NCBI RefSeq assembly: GCF_012272825.1
Contig: NZ_JAAWWS010000156.1
Span: 139,588 to 203,587 of the forward strand
DNA from: Wenzhouxiangella sp. XN79A
GTDB taxonomy: Bacteria > Pseudomonadota > Gammaproteobacteria > Xanthomonadales > Wenzhouxiangellaceae
Length of the DNA: 64,000 bases
Direction: 5' to 3'
Shown: positions 49,512 through 58,400 of the stretch, one piece after another
Position numbering within the stretch: position 1 is the first letter of the stretch
Layout: each line of letters opens with the position of its first letter
Position numbers and translations under genes: made by a program
Notes under the pieces: model-generated
Seen by the model: the letters and a program-made list of their open reading frames with translations, nothing else
Told to the model about the DNA's origin: nothing
Databases searched by the model: none

Positions 49512-49995
49512 CGGCGGGACGCTGCAGCTCGACCCGGTCGTGCGCTGGGTCGGCGAGCAGCTGGTCGTCGAGACCGGCGTGAACTTCCAGCCCAGCCCGG
49601 CCATCCGCGAGGCGCTGGAGCACGGCGTCGAGCTGCAGATCGATCTCGAAGTGCGACTCGGCCGCCGCTACGGGCCGATCGCCCGCGAACTGGAGACCCG
49701 GACCGTTGCGCTGCAGATCCGCTACCTGCCGCTGCTCGAACAGTGGCAGCTCCAGGAAGGCGCGACGACCCGGACCTTTCCGCGTTTCTGGCTGCTGCGC
49801 GAGGCGTTGGCCGAGCCGCGCGTGCTGCCCACCGGGCTGACCGCAGCGGCTGCCCCCGAGCGTCCCCTGCAGCTGCAGATCCGGGCCCGGATCAACCGCG
49901 ACGCGCTGCCGCCGCCGATGCACCTGCCCACCCTGTTCTCCGCCCAGTGGCACCCGGGCGGCAGCTGGCATACATGGCACTTCGGACCTTCCTGA
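49462..49995 (+). CDS. DUF4390 protein, probable lipoprotein
   Basis: 177 residues from ATG 49462, overlapping rsmB. The N-terminus MASITLFCAGC could be a very short lipoprotein signal; a GTG one codon upstream is possible. The rest (LQLDPVVRWVGEQLVVETGVNF ... LEVRLGRRYGPIARELETRT) matches the DUF4390 family, which sits before ntrYX in many beta- and gammaproteobacteria. Role unknown. Overlaps the kinase gene by 22 bases. Confidence 0.75.
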   Translation: MASITLFCAGCRPTGPDGGTLQLDPVVRWVGEQLVVETGVNFQPSPAIREALEHGVELQIDLEVRLGRRYGPIARELETRTVALQIRYLPLLEQWQLQEGATTRTFPRFWLLREALAEPRVLPTGLTAAAAPERPLQLQIRARINRDALPPPMHLPTLFSAQWHPGGSWHTWHFGPS

Positions 49996-52127
49996 AACGG
50001 CTTCTTCGCGCCCTGCCGCTGGCGGCCTTCGCCGGGCTGCTGCTGTCGGCGTTGTTCCTGGTCGCCAACGTCGAACAGGAATCGGGCCAGCTCGGCCGGA
50101 TGAGCCTGTGGATCTTTCTGGTCACCGGCATCGCGCTGCTGGTGCTGCTGGCGGCGATCGCGACCCGGCTGGTGCGGCTGGTCCGCGACGTGCGCCAGGG
50201 CCGCCCCGGGGCGCGGCTTCGGGCCCGGCTGGTCTCGATCTTCACCGCACTGGCGCTGCCGCCGGTGGTCATCGTCTGGCTGTTCTCCACCGAGTTCCTG
50301 ACCGAGACCATCGCCGGCTGGCTCGACGCCGGCACCGAGGCCGCGCTGGCCGACTCGATCGAGCTCGGCCAGCTGTTCCTCGACCTGCGCACCCGCGAGG
50401 CGCGCGACCGGATGCGCCGGATCGCCGACGGCCTGCCGCCGGGCGGCGACGAGGAGCGGCGGCTGGACTACCTGTTCCGGCAGGTGTCCTCGGCCGGACC
50501 GGCCGAGCTGACCCTGCTCGACCCGTCCGGCCAGGTCGAGGCGCTGGTGCACATCGATCCATCGCGCATCGTCGCCGACCTGCCGTCGTCCTTCGCCCTG
50601 TCGCAGGCCGGGCGCGGCCAGACCTGGGCGGCCGCCGAACCGAGCGAGAACGGGCTGCAGATCCGGGTGCTGCTGCCGGTCGAGGGGGCGCTGGGCGAGG
50701 CGCACGCGCTGCAGGGCATCTTCCCGCTGCCCGACGAGTTCGCCGCCCTGGCCGGTCGGATCGAGCAGGCCTACTTCCGACAGGAAAACGTGGCCTTCCT
50801 GCGTCAGCGGCTGCAGCAGAGCTTCGTGCTGATCCTGTCGCTGGTCCTGGCGATGACCGCCCTGCTGGCGATTCTGATGGCCTTCAATGCCGCCAAGCGG
50901 GTCGTGCGGCCGATCCGAGAGCTGGCCGACGCCACCGAACTGATGCGCCGCGGCGAGTTTCCCGAAACGCTGGCGGTGCCCAGCCGCGACGAGCTGGGCT
51001 TCCTGGTCGAATCGTTCAATGAAATGGCCACCGAACTGGAGGCCGCCCAGCGCGAACTGAACACCGAGCGGGCCTACCTGCAGGCGGTGCTCGGCCGGCT
51101 GTCGGCCGGCGTGCTGGCCTTCGATGCCGGGCGTCGGCTCAAGGCCATGAACGAAAGCGCCGGGGCCATCCTGGGCCTGGACCTGGCCGAGGTCCTCGGC
51201 CTGACCCCGACCGAACTGGCCGAAGGCCGGCCGGCGCTGGCGGCGATGTTCGACGAGGTCGACCGCCGGATCGACCAGGGCGGCGCGGCGTGGCGACGGG
51301 AAATCAAGCTGGAGCGGGCCGATACCGCGCTGGCGCTGGTCTGCCGAGGTTCGGTGCTGCCCGGCGACGGCGAGCGTCCAGCCGGCCACGTGGTGGTCTT
51401 CGACGACGTCACCGAACTCGATCAGGCCCAGCGCCAGGCGGCCTGGGCCGAACTGGCCCAGCGCCTGGCGCACGAGGTCAAGAATCCGCTGACGCCGATC
51501 CGGCTGGCCGCCGAGCGCCTGCAGCTGCGCCTGGAACCGGCGCTGGACGACGCCCACCGTCCGGTCCTCGACCGGGCCACGCGCACCATCATCCACCAGG
51601 TCGACGCGCTGCGCGAGCTGGTCGATGCCTTCGGCGACTACACCCGGCCGGGCGTGGTCCGGCGCGAGCCGCTCGACATCGAGGCGCTCATCCGCGACGT
51701 CGTCGAGCTGTGGACCGCCGGCGACAGCGGGGTGACCGTGGTGCTGGCGCTGGAGGCCGGCGAGGTCCGCCCGCTGGGCGATCCCGGCCAGTTCCGGCAG
51801 ATCCTGAACAACCTGATCCAGAACGCCCGCGAAGCCCATCCCGACGGCGCGCCACGGCTGACCATCCGGACCGACCTCGGCAGCCACGACGACCGGGACT
51901 GGCTGGTGCTGGAACTGCGCGACGACGGCCCCGGCTTCGATCCGACGCTGCTCGACCGCGTGTTCGAACCCTACGCCTCGACCAAGCCGCGCGGCACCGG
52001 GCTGGGCCTGGCCATCGTCCATCGCATCGTCGATGCCATGGGTGGCCGGATCCGGGCCGACAATCCGCCCGGCGGCGGCGCCCGGCTGACCCTGGAGCTG
52101 CCGGTGCCTGCGCCTGCCGCAAAGTGA
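49974..52127 (+). CDS. ntrY: NtrY-type membrane histidine kinase
   Basis: 717 residues. Several N-terminal helices and a periplasmic part, a helix at about 278-300, a HAMP segment (AAKRVVRPIRELADATELM), a PAS domain, HisKA with H500 in RLAHEVKNPLTPIRL, and an HATPase with NLIQNAREA and GTGLGLAIVHRI. The helix count and HisKA sequence match NtrY. It is paired with the ntrX-like regulator 49 bases on, and further with trkAH. Confidence 0.93.
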   Translation: MALRTFLKRLLRALPLAAFAGLLLSALFLVANVEQESGQLGRMSLWIFLVTGIALLVLLAAIATRLVRLVRDVRQGRPGARLRARLVSIFTALALPPVVIVWLFSTEFLTETIAGWLDAGTEAALADSIELGQLFLDLRTREARDRMRRIADGLPPGGDEERRLDYLFRQVSSAGPAELTLLDPSGQVEALVHIDPSRIVADLPSSFALSQAGRGQTWAAAEPSENGLQIRVLLPVEGALGEAHALQGIFPLPDEFAALAGRIEQAYFRQENVAFLRQRLQQSFVLILSLVLAMTALLAILMAFNAAKRVVRPIRELADATELMRRGEFPETLAVPSRDELGFLVESFNEMATELEAAQRELNTERAYLQAVLGRLSAGVLAFDAGRRLKAMNESAGAILGLDLAEVLGLTPTELAEGRPALAAMFDEVDRRIDQGGAAWRREIKLERADTALALVCRGSVLPGDGERPAGHVVVFDDVTELDQAQRQAAWAELAQRLAHEVKNPLTPIRLAAERLQLRLEPALDDAHRPVLDRATRTIIHQVDALRELVDAFGDYTRPGVVRREPLDIEALIRDVVELWTAGDSGVTVVLALEAGEVRPLGDPGQFRQILNNLIQNAREAHPDGAPRLTIRTDLGSHDDRDWLVLELRDDGPGFDPTLLDRVFEPYASTKPRGTGLGLAIVHRIVDAMGGRIRADNPPGGGARLTLELPVPAPAAK

Positions 52128-52176
52128 TCTGCGCTATCCTTGGCGCGGTTTCAAGACCCCGCCGTCCACCCGCCCG

Positions 52177-53478
52177 ATGCCCGAACGCATACTGATCGTA
52201 GATGACGAGCCGGACATCCGGGAGCTGATCGGCGAGATCCTCGACGATGAAGGCTTCCAGACCGACCTGGCCGGCGACGCCGACCAGGCGCGCCGCTGCC
52301 TGGCCGAACACCCGGTCGACCTGGTCCTGCTCGACGTCTGGATGCCGGGCTGCGACGGCGTGACCCTGCTGAAGGACTGGCGCGAGCGCGGCGAGCTGCT
52401 CTGCCCGGTGGTCATGATCTCCGGCCACGGCTCGGTCGAGGCCGCGGTCGAGGCCACCCGCCACGGCGCGTTCGATTTCATCGAAAAGCCGGTCTCGATG
52501 GCCCGCCTGCTGGCCACGATCAAGCGCGCCCTGAGCGAGGGCCGGCGCGAATCGCCGATCGGCGCGACCGGCGACGAATCCGACGGCCTGGAGCCGATCG
52601 GTCGCAGCGCCGGCATCGAGCGGGTCCGCAGCGCGATCGCCGAGGTCTGCGCCGGGGCGCCCGGCCACCTGCTGATCGAAGGCGAGCCCGGCACCGGCTG
52701 CACGACCCTGGCCCGCTGGGTGCACGCCCAGGCCGGCGGTGGGCGCTTCGCGCACGCGGTCTGCGACCCGGCCGGCGACCGGCTGGCCGTCTGGACCGAC
52801 GCGCTCGACCGCGACGATCCGCCCCGCACCGTCTACCTCGACCGCCTGCACCAGCTCGACGAGGCCGGCATCGAGCGTCTCGGCGACCTGCTTGCCGCGG
52901 TCGAGAGCCGGGGCGGCCGCGCGGTGCGCGTGATCGCCTCCCGGCTGCCCGGCGCCGGCGCACCGCCGGCGGCCCTGCTGGCCAAGCTGGGTCCGTATCG
53001 AGCCCGGCTGCCGGCGCTCAGCGAGCGCGCCGAGGACATTCCCGACCTGGTCCGGCTGCTGGCCGAACGGCTGCCGGCCGAGGACGGCCTGACCTACCGG
53101 CCCATCCCGCTGCCGGCCCAGAACCGGCTGCGCCAGCACGACTGGCCCGGCAACCTGGCCGAGCTGGTCGACGTGATCCGCGGCCTGCTCGACGGCCGCG
53201 ACAGCCCGGTCGACGTCGACGACGTCGAAGCCGCGCTGGCCCGGGCGGCCCGCAACGAGGCCAGCGGCGCCACGCTGACCGACTCGCCGCTGTTCCAGCT
53301 GCCGCTGCGCGAAGCCCGCGAAGCCTTCGAACGCCAGTACCTGATCGCCCGCCTGCGCCAGGTCGGCGGCAGCGTCGGGCAGCTGGCCGACGCGGTGGAA
53401 ATGGAACGCACCCACCTCTATCGCAAGCTCAAGCAGCTCGGCATCGACCCGAAGAAGATCCAGGAGGACGACGCATGA
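52177..53478 (+). CDS. ntrX: NtrX-like response regulator with degenerate AAA+ domain
   Basis: 433 residues. The receiver (1-120) is intact, with D53 in LVLLDVWMPG and K104. The central domain (about 140-370) keeps the AAA+ fold but Walker A reads GEPGTGCTT (169-177; the lysine is C175), Walker B reads TVYLDRLH with arginine in place of glutamate, and no GAFTGA loop is found. The C-terminal Fis-type HTH is intact (about 378-430). Sigma-54 activation is therefore unlikely; it may bind DNA without ATP hydrolysis. The last codons carry the AGGAGG of the next small ORF. Confidence 0.9.
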   Translation: MPERILIVDDEPDIRELIGEILDDEGFQTDLAGDADQARRCLAEHPVDLVLLDVWMPGCDGVTLLKDWRERGELLCPVVMISGHGSVEAAVEATRHGAFDFIEKPVSMARLLATIKRALSEGRRESPIGATGDESDGLEPIGRSAGIERVRSAIAEVCAGAPGHLLIEGEPGTGCTTLARWVHAQAGGGRFAHAVCDPAGDRLAVWTDALDRDDPPRTVYLDRLHQLDEAGIERLGDLLAAVESRGGRAVRVIASRLPGAGAPPAALLAKLGPYRARLPALSERAEDIPDLVRLLAERLPAEDGLTYRPIPLPAQNRLRQHDWPGNLAELVDVIRGLLDGRDSPVDVDDVEAALARAARNEASGATLTDSPLFQLPLREAREAFERQYLIARLRQVGGSVGQLADAVEMERTHLYRKLKQLGIDPKKIQEDDA

Positions 53479-53531
53479 TCCTGTCCGAACCGCGCCCGAC
53501 CGAAGACCGCGCCGCAACGGGACGCAGCTGA
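53475..53531 (+). CDS. 18-residue coupling ORF between ntrX and trkA
   Basis: Starts as ATGA on the ntrX stop and ends as TGATG on the trkA start. A perfect AGGAGG lies seven bases upstream (53462-53467), whereas trkA itself has no Shine-Dalgarno. It reads MILSEPRPTEDRAATGRS. The most likely role is to deliver ribosomes to trkA by reinitiation; a real peptide function is not shown. Confidence 0.55.
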   Translation: MILSEPRPTEDRAATGRS

Positions 53532-54907
53532 TGCGCATCATCATTCTCGGCGCCGGCCAGGTCGGCTCCGGCATGGCCTACTCGCTGTCGCGCGAGGAAA
53601 ACGACATCTCGGTCGTCGATACCGACCCCGAGCGGCTGCGCGAGCTGCAGGAAAAGCTCGATATCCGGACCGTGCTCGGCCACGCCGCGCACCCGGAAAC
53701 CCTGATCCGGGCCGGCATCGAGGACGCCGACCTGCTGATCGCGCTGACCAACTCCGACGAGACCAACATGGTCGCCTGCCAGGTCGCCTATTCGCTGTTC
53801 AACACGCCGACCAAGGTGGCCCGGGTCCGCGCCGCCGACTACCTCTCGCATCCCGAACTGTTCACCCGCGAGCATGCGCCGATCGACGTGCTGATCAGCC
53901 CCGAGAAGCTGGTCACCGACCACATCCAGCGCCTGATCGAATACCCCGGCGCGCTGCAGGTGCTGGACTTCGCCGACGGCCGCGCGCAGCTGGTCGCGAC
54001 CCGCGCCATCCGCGAGGGCAAGCTGGTCGGACGGGCGCTGAAGAGCCTGCCCGAAGAACTGCCGCCCGGCGTCGACGCCCGGGTCGCGGCGATCTTCCGA
54101 CGCGACGAGGCGATCATGCCGGAAGGCGACACCGTCATCGAAGTCGACGACATGGTGTTCTTCCTTGCCCCCACCCACAAGATCCGCGACGTCATGGGCA
54201 CCTTCGGCGCGACCTCCGGCCCGGCCCGACGCGTGCTGCTGGCCGGCGGCGGCAACATCGGTGCCGCGCTGGCCCGGCGGCTGGAGCGCGACCACCACGT
54301 CAAACTGATCGAGCGCGATCCGAAGCGCGCCGAGCGGATCGCCGAGGACGTCGACACCACCATCGTGCTGGTCGGCGACGCGGCCAACGAGGACCTGCTG
54401 CGCGAGGAAGGCATCGACGAAATGGACGTCTACTGCGCGCTGACCAATGACGACGAGGCCAACATCCTGTCGTCGATGCTGGCCAAGCGGATGGGTGCGA
54501 AGAAGGTCATCACCCTGATCAATCGCCCGGCCTACGTCGACCTGGTCGAGTCCGACCGGATCGACGTGGCCGTCAGCCCCCAGCAGATCACGATCGGCGC
54601 GCTGCTGACGCTGATGCGCAAGGGCCACATGGTCCGGGTCCACTCGCTGCGGCGCGGCGCGGCCGAGGCGATCGAAGTGGTCGCCCACGGCGACCCCGGC
54701 CGGTCGCGGATCGTCGGCCGCGAGATCGGCTCGATCCCGCTCCCCGAATCGACCTCGATCGGCGCCATCGTGCGCGGCGACGAGGTGGTCATCGCCCACC
54801 ACGACGTGGTCATCGAGCCGGAGGACCACGTCATCCTGTTCGTCGCCGACAAGCGCGAGGTCGCCGAGGTCGAGCGGCTGTTCGCGGTCGAAGCCGTGTT
54901 CGTCTGA
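53531..54907 (+). CDS. trkA: Trk system K+ uptake regulator TrkA
   Basis: 458 residues with two RCK (TrkA_N) modules: MRIIILGAGQVGSGMAYSLS and RRVLLAGGGNIGAALARRL, each with the GxGxxG nucleotide fold, and two TrkA_C parts. Cytoplasmic NAD(H)/ATP-gated partner of TrkH. It shares one base with trkH (TGATG). Confidence 0.97.
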   Translation: MRIIILGAGQVGSGMAYSLSREENDISVVDTDPERLRELQEKLDIRTVLGHAAHPETLIRAGIEDADLLIALTNSDETNMVACQVAYSLFNTPTKVARVRAADYLSHPELFTREHAPIDVLISPEKLVTDHIQRLIEYPGALQVLDFADGRAQLVATRAIREGKLVGRALKSLPEELPPGVDARVAAIFRRDEAIMPEGDTVIEVDDMVFFLAPTHKIRDVMGTFGATSGPARRVLLAGGGNIGAALARRLERDHHVKLIERDPKRAERIAEDVDTTIVLVGDAANEDLLREEGIDEMDVYCALTNDDEANILSSMLAKRMGAKKVITLINRPAYVDLVESDRIDVAVSPQQITIGALLTLMRKGHMVRVHSLRRGAAEAIEVVAHGDPGRSRIVGREIGSIPLPESTSIGAIVRGDEVVIAHHDVVIEPEDHVILFVADKREVAEVERLFAVEAVFV

Positions 54908-56355
54908 TGCGCAGCTACGCGCCGGTCCTGCGGGTCGTCGGGCTGCTGCTGATGTTCCTGTCGGCCGGCTTCGTGCCGCCGCTGGTCTTCGCCCTGGCCA
55001 GCAACGACGGCGGCGCCGTGCCGTTCCTGATCAGCCTGGTCACCGTCGCGCTGATCGGTGCGCTGCTGTACGTGCCGCTGCGGACCAACCGCCGCGAGCT
55101 GCGGGTGGCCGACGGCTTCCTGGTCGTCGTCGCCTGCTGGGGCGCGGTGGCGCTGGCCGGCGCGCTGCCGCTGTACCTGGTGCTGGACATCGGCCTGGCC
55201 GACGCGGTGTTCGAGTCGACCTCGGGCATCACCACCACCGGCGCCACCGTGCTGTCGGGGCTCGACGACATGCCGATCTCGATCCTCTGGTACCGCCAGC
55301 AGCTGCAGTGGATGGGCGGACTGGGCATCATCGTCCTGGCCGTGGCGATCCTGCCGATGCTCCGGATCGGCGGAATGGAGATCTACAAGGCCGAAGTCAC
55401 CGGCCCGGTCAAGGAAAACCGGCTCACCCCGCGCATCGCCGAGACCGCCAAGGCGCTGTGGCTGATCTACATCGGCCTGACCCTGGTCTGTACGCTGGCG
55501 CTGTGGGCGGCCGGCATGACCTTCTTCGACGCCATCACCCACGCCTTCACGACCATTTCCACGGCCGGGTTCTCGACCCACGACGCCTCGGTGGCCGAGT
55601 TCGACAGCGCGCTGATCGAGTGGCTGCTGGTGCTGTTCATGTTCGTTGCCTCGATGAACTTCGCGCTGCACTTCCTGGCGCTGCGGCGGGCCACCGCCCA
55701 GGTCTACTTCAACGACCCGGAGCTGAAGCTGTTCGGCATCCTGCTGCTCGGCATCTCGATCCTGATCACCGTGCTGCTGTGGCGCCAGGGCGTCTACGGC
55801 GACGTCTGGGAATCGCTGCGCTACGCCGTGTTCCATGCCGTGTCCTACACCACCACCACCGGCTTCACGACCGCCGACGTGTATCTGTGGCCCGGCACGC
55901 TGCCGCTGCTGATGATCCTGATTTCGGGGCTGGGCGGCTGCGCCGGCTCGACCACCGGCGGGTTCAAGATCGTGCGCGTCTACCTGGTGTCCAAGCAGGG
56001 CCTGCGCGAACTCAAGCGGCTGATCCACCCGCGCTCCGTGGTGCCGCTGAAGTTCGGCAGCCGCACCCTGAAGCCGGAGGTCGCCAACGCGGTCTGGGGC
56101 TTCGTGTCGCTGTACATCGTCTGCATCGTCATCCTGACCCTGATCGTCTCGAGCCTGGAAGAGGACCTGGTCACCTCGGTGTCGGTGGTGTTCTCGGCGA
56201 TGAACAACCTGGGCCCGGCGCTCGGCGAGGCCGGCGCCAACTGGGGCGGGCTGACCGATGCGACCAAGTGGCTGATGAGCTTCGCCATGCTGCTCGGCCG
56301 ACTCGAGATCTTCACCGTGCTGGTCCTGCTGACACCGACCTACTGGAAACACTGA
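54907..56355 (+). CDS. trkH: K+ transporter TrkH
   Basis: 482 residues, inner membrane. Four pore loops: STSGITTTGATVLSG, TISTAGFSTHDAS, TTTTGFTTADVY and SAMNNLGPALG, as in TrkH/KtrB. Directly follows trkA and should form the K+ channel of the Trk system. Confidence 0.97.
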   Translation: MRSYAPVLRVVGLLLMFLSAGFVPPLVFALASNDGGAVPFLISLVTVALIGALLYVPLRTNRRELRVADGFLVVVACWGAVALAGALPLYLVLDIGLADAVFESTSGITTTGATVLSGLDDMPISILWYRQQLQWMGGLGIIVLAVAILPMLRIGGMEIYKAEVTGPVKENRLTPRIAETAKALWLIYIGLTLVCTLALWAAGMTFFDAITHAFTTISTAGFSTHDASVAEFDSALIEWLLVLFMFVASMNFALHFLALRRATAQVYFNDPELKLFGILLLGISILITVLLWRQGVYGDVWESLRYAVFHAVSYTTTTGFTTADVYLWPGTLPLLMILISGLGGCAGSTTGGFKIVRVYLVSKQGLRELKRLIHPRSVVPLKFGSRTLKPEVANAVWGFVSLYIVCIVILTLIVSSLEEDLVTSVSVVFSAMNNLGPALGEAGANWGGLTDATKWLMSFAMLLGRLEIFTVLVLLTPTYWKH

Positions 56356-56386
56356 GCAGGCACTGAACAATCGGCCTGCGCGGCGG

Positions 56387-56392
56387 TATGCT
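56387..56392 (+). promoter_or_regulatory. Possible leaderless -10 box of metX
   Basis: TATGCT lies seven bases before ATG 56400, similar in layout to the crbR case. It overlaps an alternative start at 56388. Confidence 0.3.
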
Positions 56393-56399
56393 TGTCGCC

Positions 56400-57485
56400 A
56401 TGGGACCGGCCACCAACTACTACGTGCACCGCCACACCTTCGGGCTGTACCGAGGCGGGCGGTTGTCCAGCCTGCAGCTGGGCTGGGAAAGCTGGGGCAC
56501 GCTGAACGCCGAGCGCAGCAACGCGGTGCTGCTGTTCACCGGGCTGTCGCCGGGCGCGCACGCCGCGTCCAGCGAGCGCGACCCCGATCCGGGCTGGTGG
56601 GAGGACATGATCGGCCCCGGCAAGCCGATCGACACCGACCGCTACTTCGTGCTCTGCGTCAACTCGCTGGGCTCGTGCAAGGGCTCGACCGGCCCGGCCA
56701 GCATCAACCCCGAGACCGGTCGGCCATGGCGCCTGCGCTTTCCCGAACTGACCATCGACGACGTGGCCCGCGCCGCGCGGCTGGTCGTCGATCACCTCGG
56801 CATCGACCACCTGGCCGCCGTCGTCGGCCCGTCCATGGGCGGCCTGACCGCGCTGGCCTGGATCAAGCATTTTCCGAACTCCACCGACCGGCTGGCGCTG
56901 ATCTCGACGGCCTGTTCGGCCACGCCCTTCGCGATCGCCATCCGCTCGCTGCAGCGCGAGGCCATCGTCACCGACCGCAACTTCCGCGAAGGCCACTACA
57001 CGGAAGACGACTGGCCGGAAGTCGGCATGCGCATCGCCCGCAAGCTGGGCATGATCAGCTACCGCTCGGCCAGCGAGTGGCAGGACCGCTTCGGCCGCCG
57101 GCACCAGGACTACTTCCCGGCCACCCAGTTCGGCATGCGCTTCGAGGTCGAGTCGTACCTGGAATCGCACGCGCGGAAGTTCGTCGGCAGCTTCGACCCC
57201 TGCTGCTACCTGTACCTGTCGCGCGCCATGGACCTGTTCGACGCCTGCGACACCGACCACGGCCTGCGCGCCCTGTTCAAGCGCAGCTTCACCGGCAAGG
57301 CGCTGGTGCTGGGCGTGGAATCCGACCTGCTGTTCCCGCTCTGGCAGCAGCAGGACCTGGCCGCGGCGCTGGAGGCCGAGGAGGCCGACGTGGCCTTCCA
57401 GGCCCTGCCCTCGGCCAAGGGACACGATGCCTTTCTGGTAGACTTCGACCAGTTCGGCCCACCGATCGCGACCTGGCTGGAATAA
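56400..57485 (+). CDS. metX: MetX-family O-acyltransferase (homoserine or serine)
   Basis: 361 residues of the alpha/beta-hydrolase MetX family: nucleophile S145 in GPSMGGLTA, NSLGSCKGSTGPASINP, and the C-terminal acid and histidine region (GVESDLLFPLWQQ and KGHDAFLVDF). The family includes homoserine acetyl/succinyltransferases (methionine) and, in Xanthomonas-type bacteria, L-serine O-succinyltransferase (cysteine). The oxyanion-side NSLGSC segment and the adjacent cysteine dioxygenase make the serine option worth testing. ATG 56388 is an alternative start. Confidence 0.88.
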   Translation: MGPATNYYVHRHTFGLYRGGRLSSLQLGWESWGTLNAERSNAVLLFTGLSPGAHAASSERDPDPGWWEDMIGPGKPIDTDRYFVLCVNSLGSCKGSTGPASINPETGRPWRLRFPELTIDDVARAARLVVDHLGIDHLAAVVGPSMGGLTALAWIKHFPNSTDRLALISTACSATPFAIAIRSLQREAIVTDRNFREGHYTEDDWPEVGMRIARKLGMISYRSASEWQDRFGRRHQDYFPATQFGMRFEVESYLESHARKFVGSFDPCCYLYLSRAMDLFDACDTDHGLRALFKRSFTGKALVLGVESDLLFPLWQQQDLAAALEAEEADVAFQALPSAKGHDAFLVDFDQFGPPIATWLE

Positions 57486-57490
57486 CCCAA

Positions 57491-58072
57491 GTGACTGAAA
57501 TGACGCTGGAATTCGACGGCAAGCAGGAACTGATCGACCGCCTCGACGGGGTCATGGACGGCGACTGCGCCCGAACCATCACCGACTGCGTACGCAACGT
57601 GCTGTGCCAGCTGGTCGAAGCCCGCGCGCTGGACCTTCCCGACTGCGTGTTCGAATGCCCGGGCAACAGCTACGGCCGCCGCCTGATCCACAAGGACGAC
57701 CGCCGCGGCTACACGGTCATGGCCATGACCTGGGGCCCCGGCCAGGCCACGCCGATCCACGACCACAGCGGCATGTGGTGCGTCGAGGCCGTCTGGCAGG
57801 GCGAGATCGAGGTCGTCCAGTACGAACTGACCGAAACGCGCGGCGACCGCTTCCGCCTCGAGCCCCGCACCACCATGCGCGCCGGCGTCGGCAGCGCCGG
57901 CAGCCTGATCCCGCCGCACGAATACCACACGATCGCCAACCCGTCGGCCGACCGCACCGCCGTGACCATCCACATCTACGCCGGCGAAATGACCGAATGC
58001 TGCGTGTTCGCCCCGCTCCAGGACGACTGGTACGAACGCTGCAAGCGCGAACTGCACCTCGACGCGGCCTGA
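57491..58072 (+). CDS. Cysteine dioxygenase (type I, cupin)
   Basis: 193 residues from GTG 57491 (or 190 from ATG 57500). Cupin iron ligands H90 and H92 in ATPIHDHSGMWC and H146 in HEYHTIAN. C97 and Y163 sit at the spacing of the Cys-Tyr cross-link of mammalian CDO, and an arginine follows Tyr61 as in the substrate site. It should oxidise cysteine to cysteine sulfinate. Five bases after metX, so probably co-expressed. Confidence 0.88.
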   Translation: MTEMTLEFDGKQELIDRLDGVMDGDCARTITDCVRNVLCQLVEARALDLPDCVFECPGNSYGRRLIHKDDRRGYTVMAMTWGPGQATPIHDHSGMWCVEAVWQGEIEVVQYELTETRGDRFRLEPRTTMRAGVGSAGSLIPPHEYHTIANPSADRTAVTIHIYAGEMTECCVFAPLQDDWYERCKRELHLDAA

Positions 58073-58097
58073 CGGCGCGCCGCCCCGGCGGTACAAT
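58069..58097 (+). promoter_or_regulatory. Promoter of tRNA-Leu
   Basis: CTGACG, 17-bp spacer, TACAAT, then 20 bases to the tRNA 5' end. The -35 overlaps the cysteine dioxygenase stop codon. Confidence 0.7.
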
Positions 58098-58117
58098 CAG
58101 CGCGCATCAACACCCCT

Positions 58118-58204
58118 GCCGGGGTGGTGGAATTGGTAGACACGCCGGACTCAAAATCCGGTTCTGGAAACAGAGTGAGGGTTCAAGTCCCTCCCCCGGC
58201 ACCA
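58118..58204 (+). tRNA. tRNA-Leu (anticodon CAA)
   Basis: 87 bases including the encoded CCA. Acceptor stem GCCGGGG with CCCCGGC, discriminator A, a long variable arm of the class II type and GGTTCAAGTCC T-loop. The anticodon loop CTCAAAA gives CAA, reading UUG. Confidence 0.95.
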
Positions 58205-58344
58205 TTTCAGTTCTCCCCCCACTTGGAAGTCGACTCCAGATGGACCACGGAGAGCAGTACCCTCCTCCGCGATTTGTCTACTGCCCGATCTATCGAGAGG
58301 GGTCGGCGCCTCCGAAACCACAGCTCCTCTTTTGAGGATGCGCC

Positions 58345-58370
58345 AGAGCCGTCTTGGGGCTCTCGTTTTT
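58345..58370 (+). terminator. Rho-independent terminator after tRNA-Leu
   Basis: AGAGCC (58345-58350), 7-base loop, GGCTCT (58358-58363), CG, then five T. Lies between the tRNA gene and the converging restriction operon. Confidence 0.75.
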
Positions 58371-58400
58371 GCCCGATCAGAAAGGCAGGAATAAGCTGGA

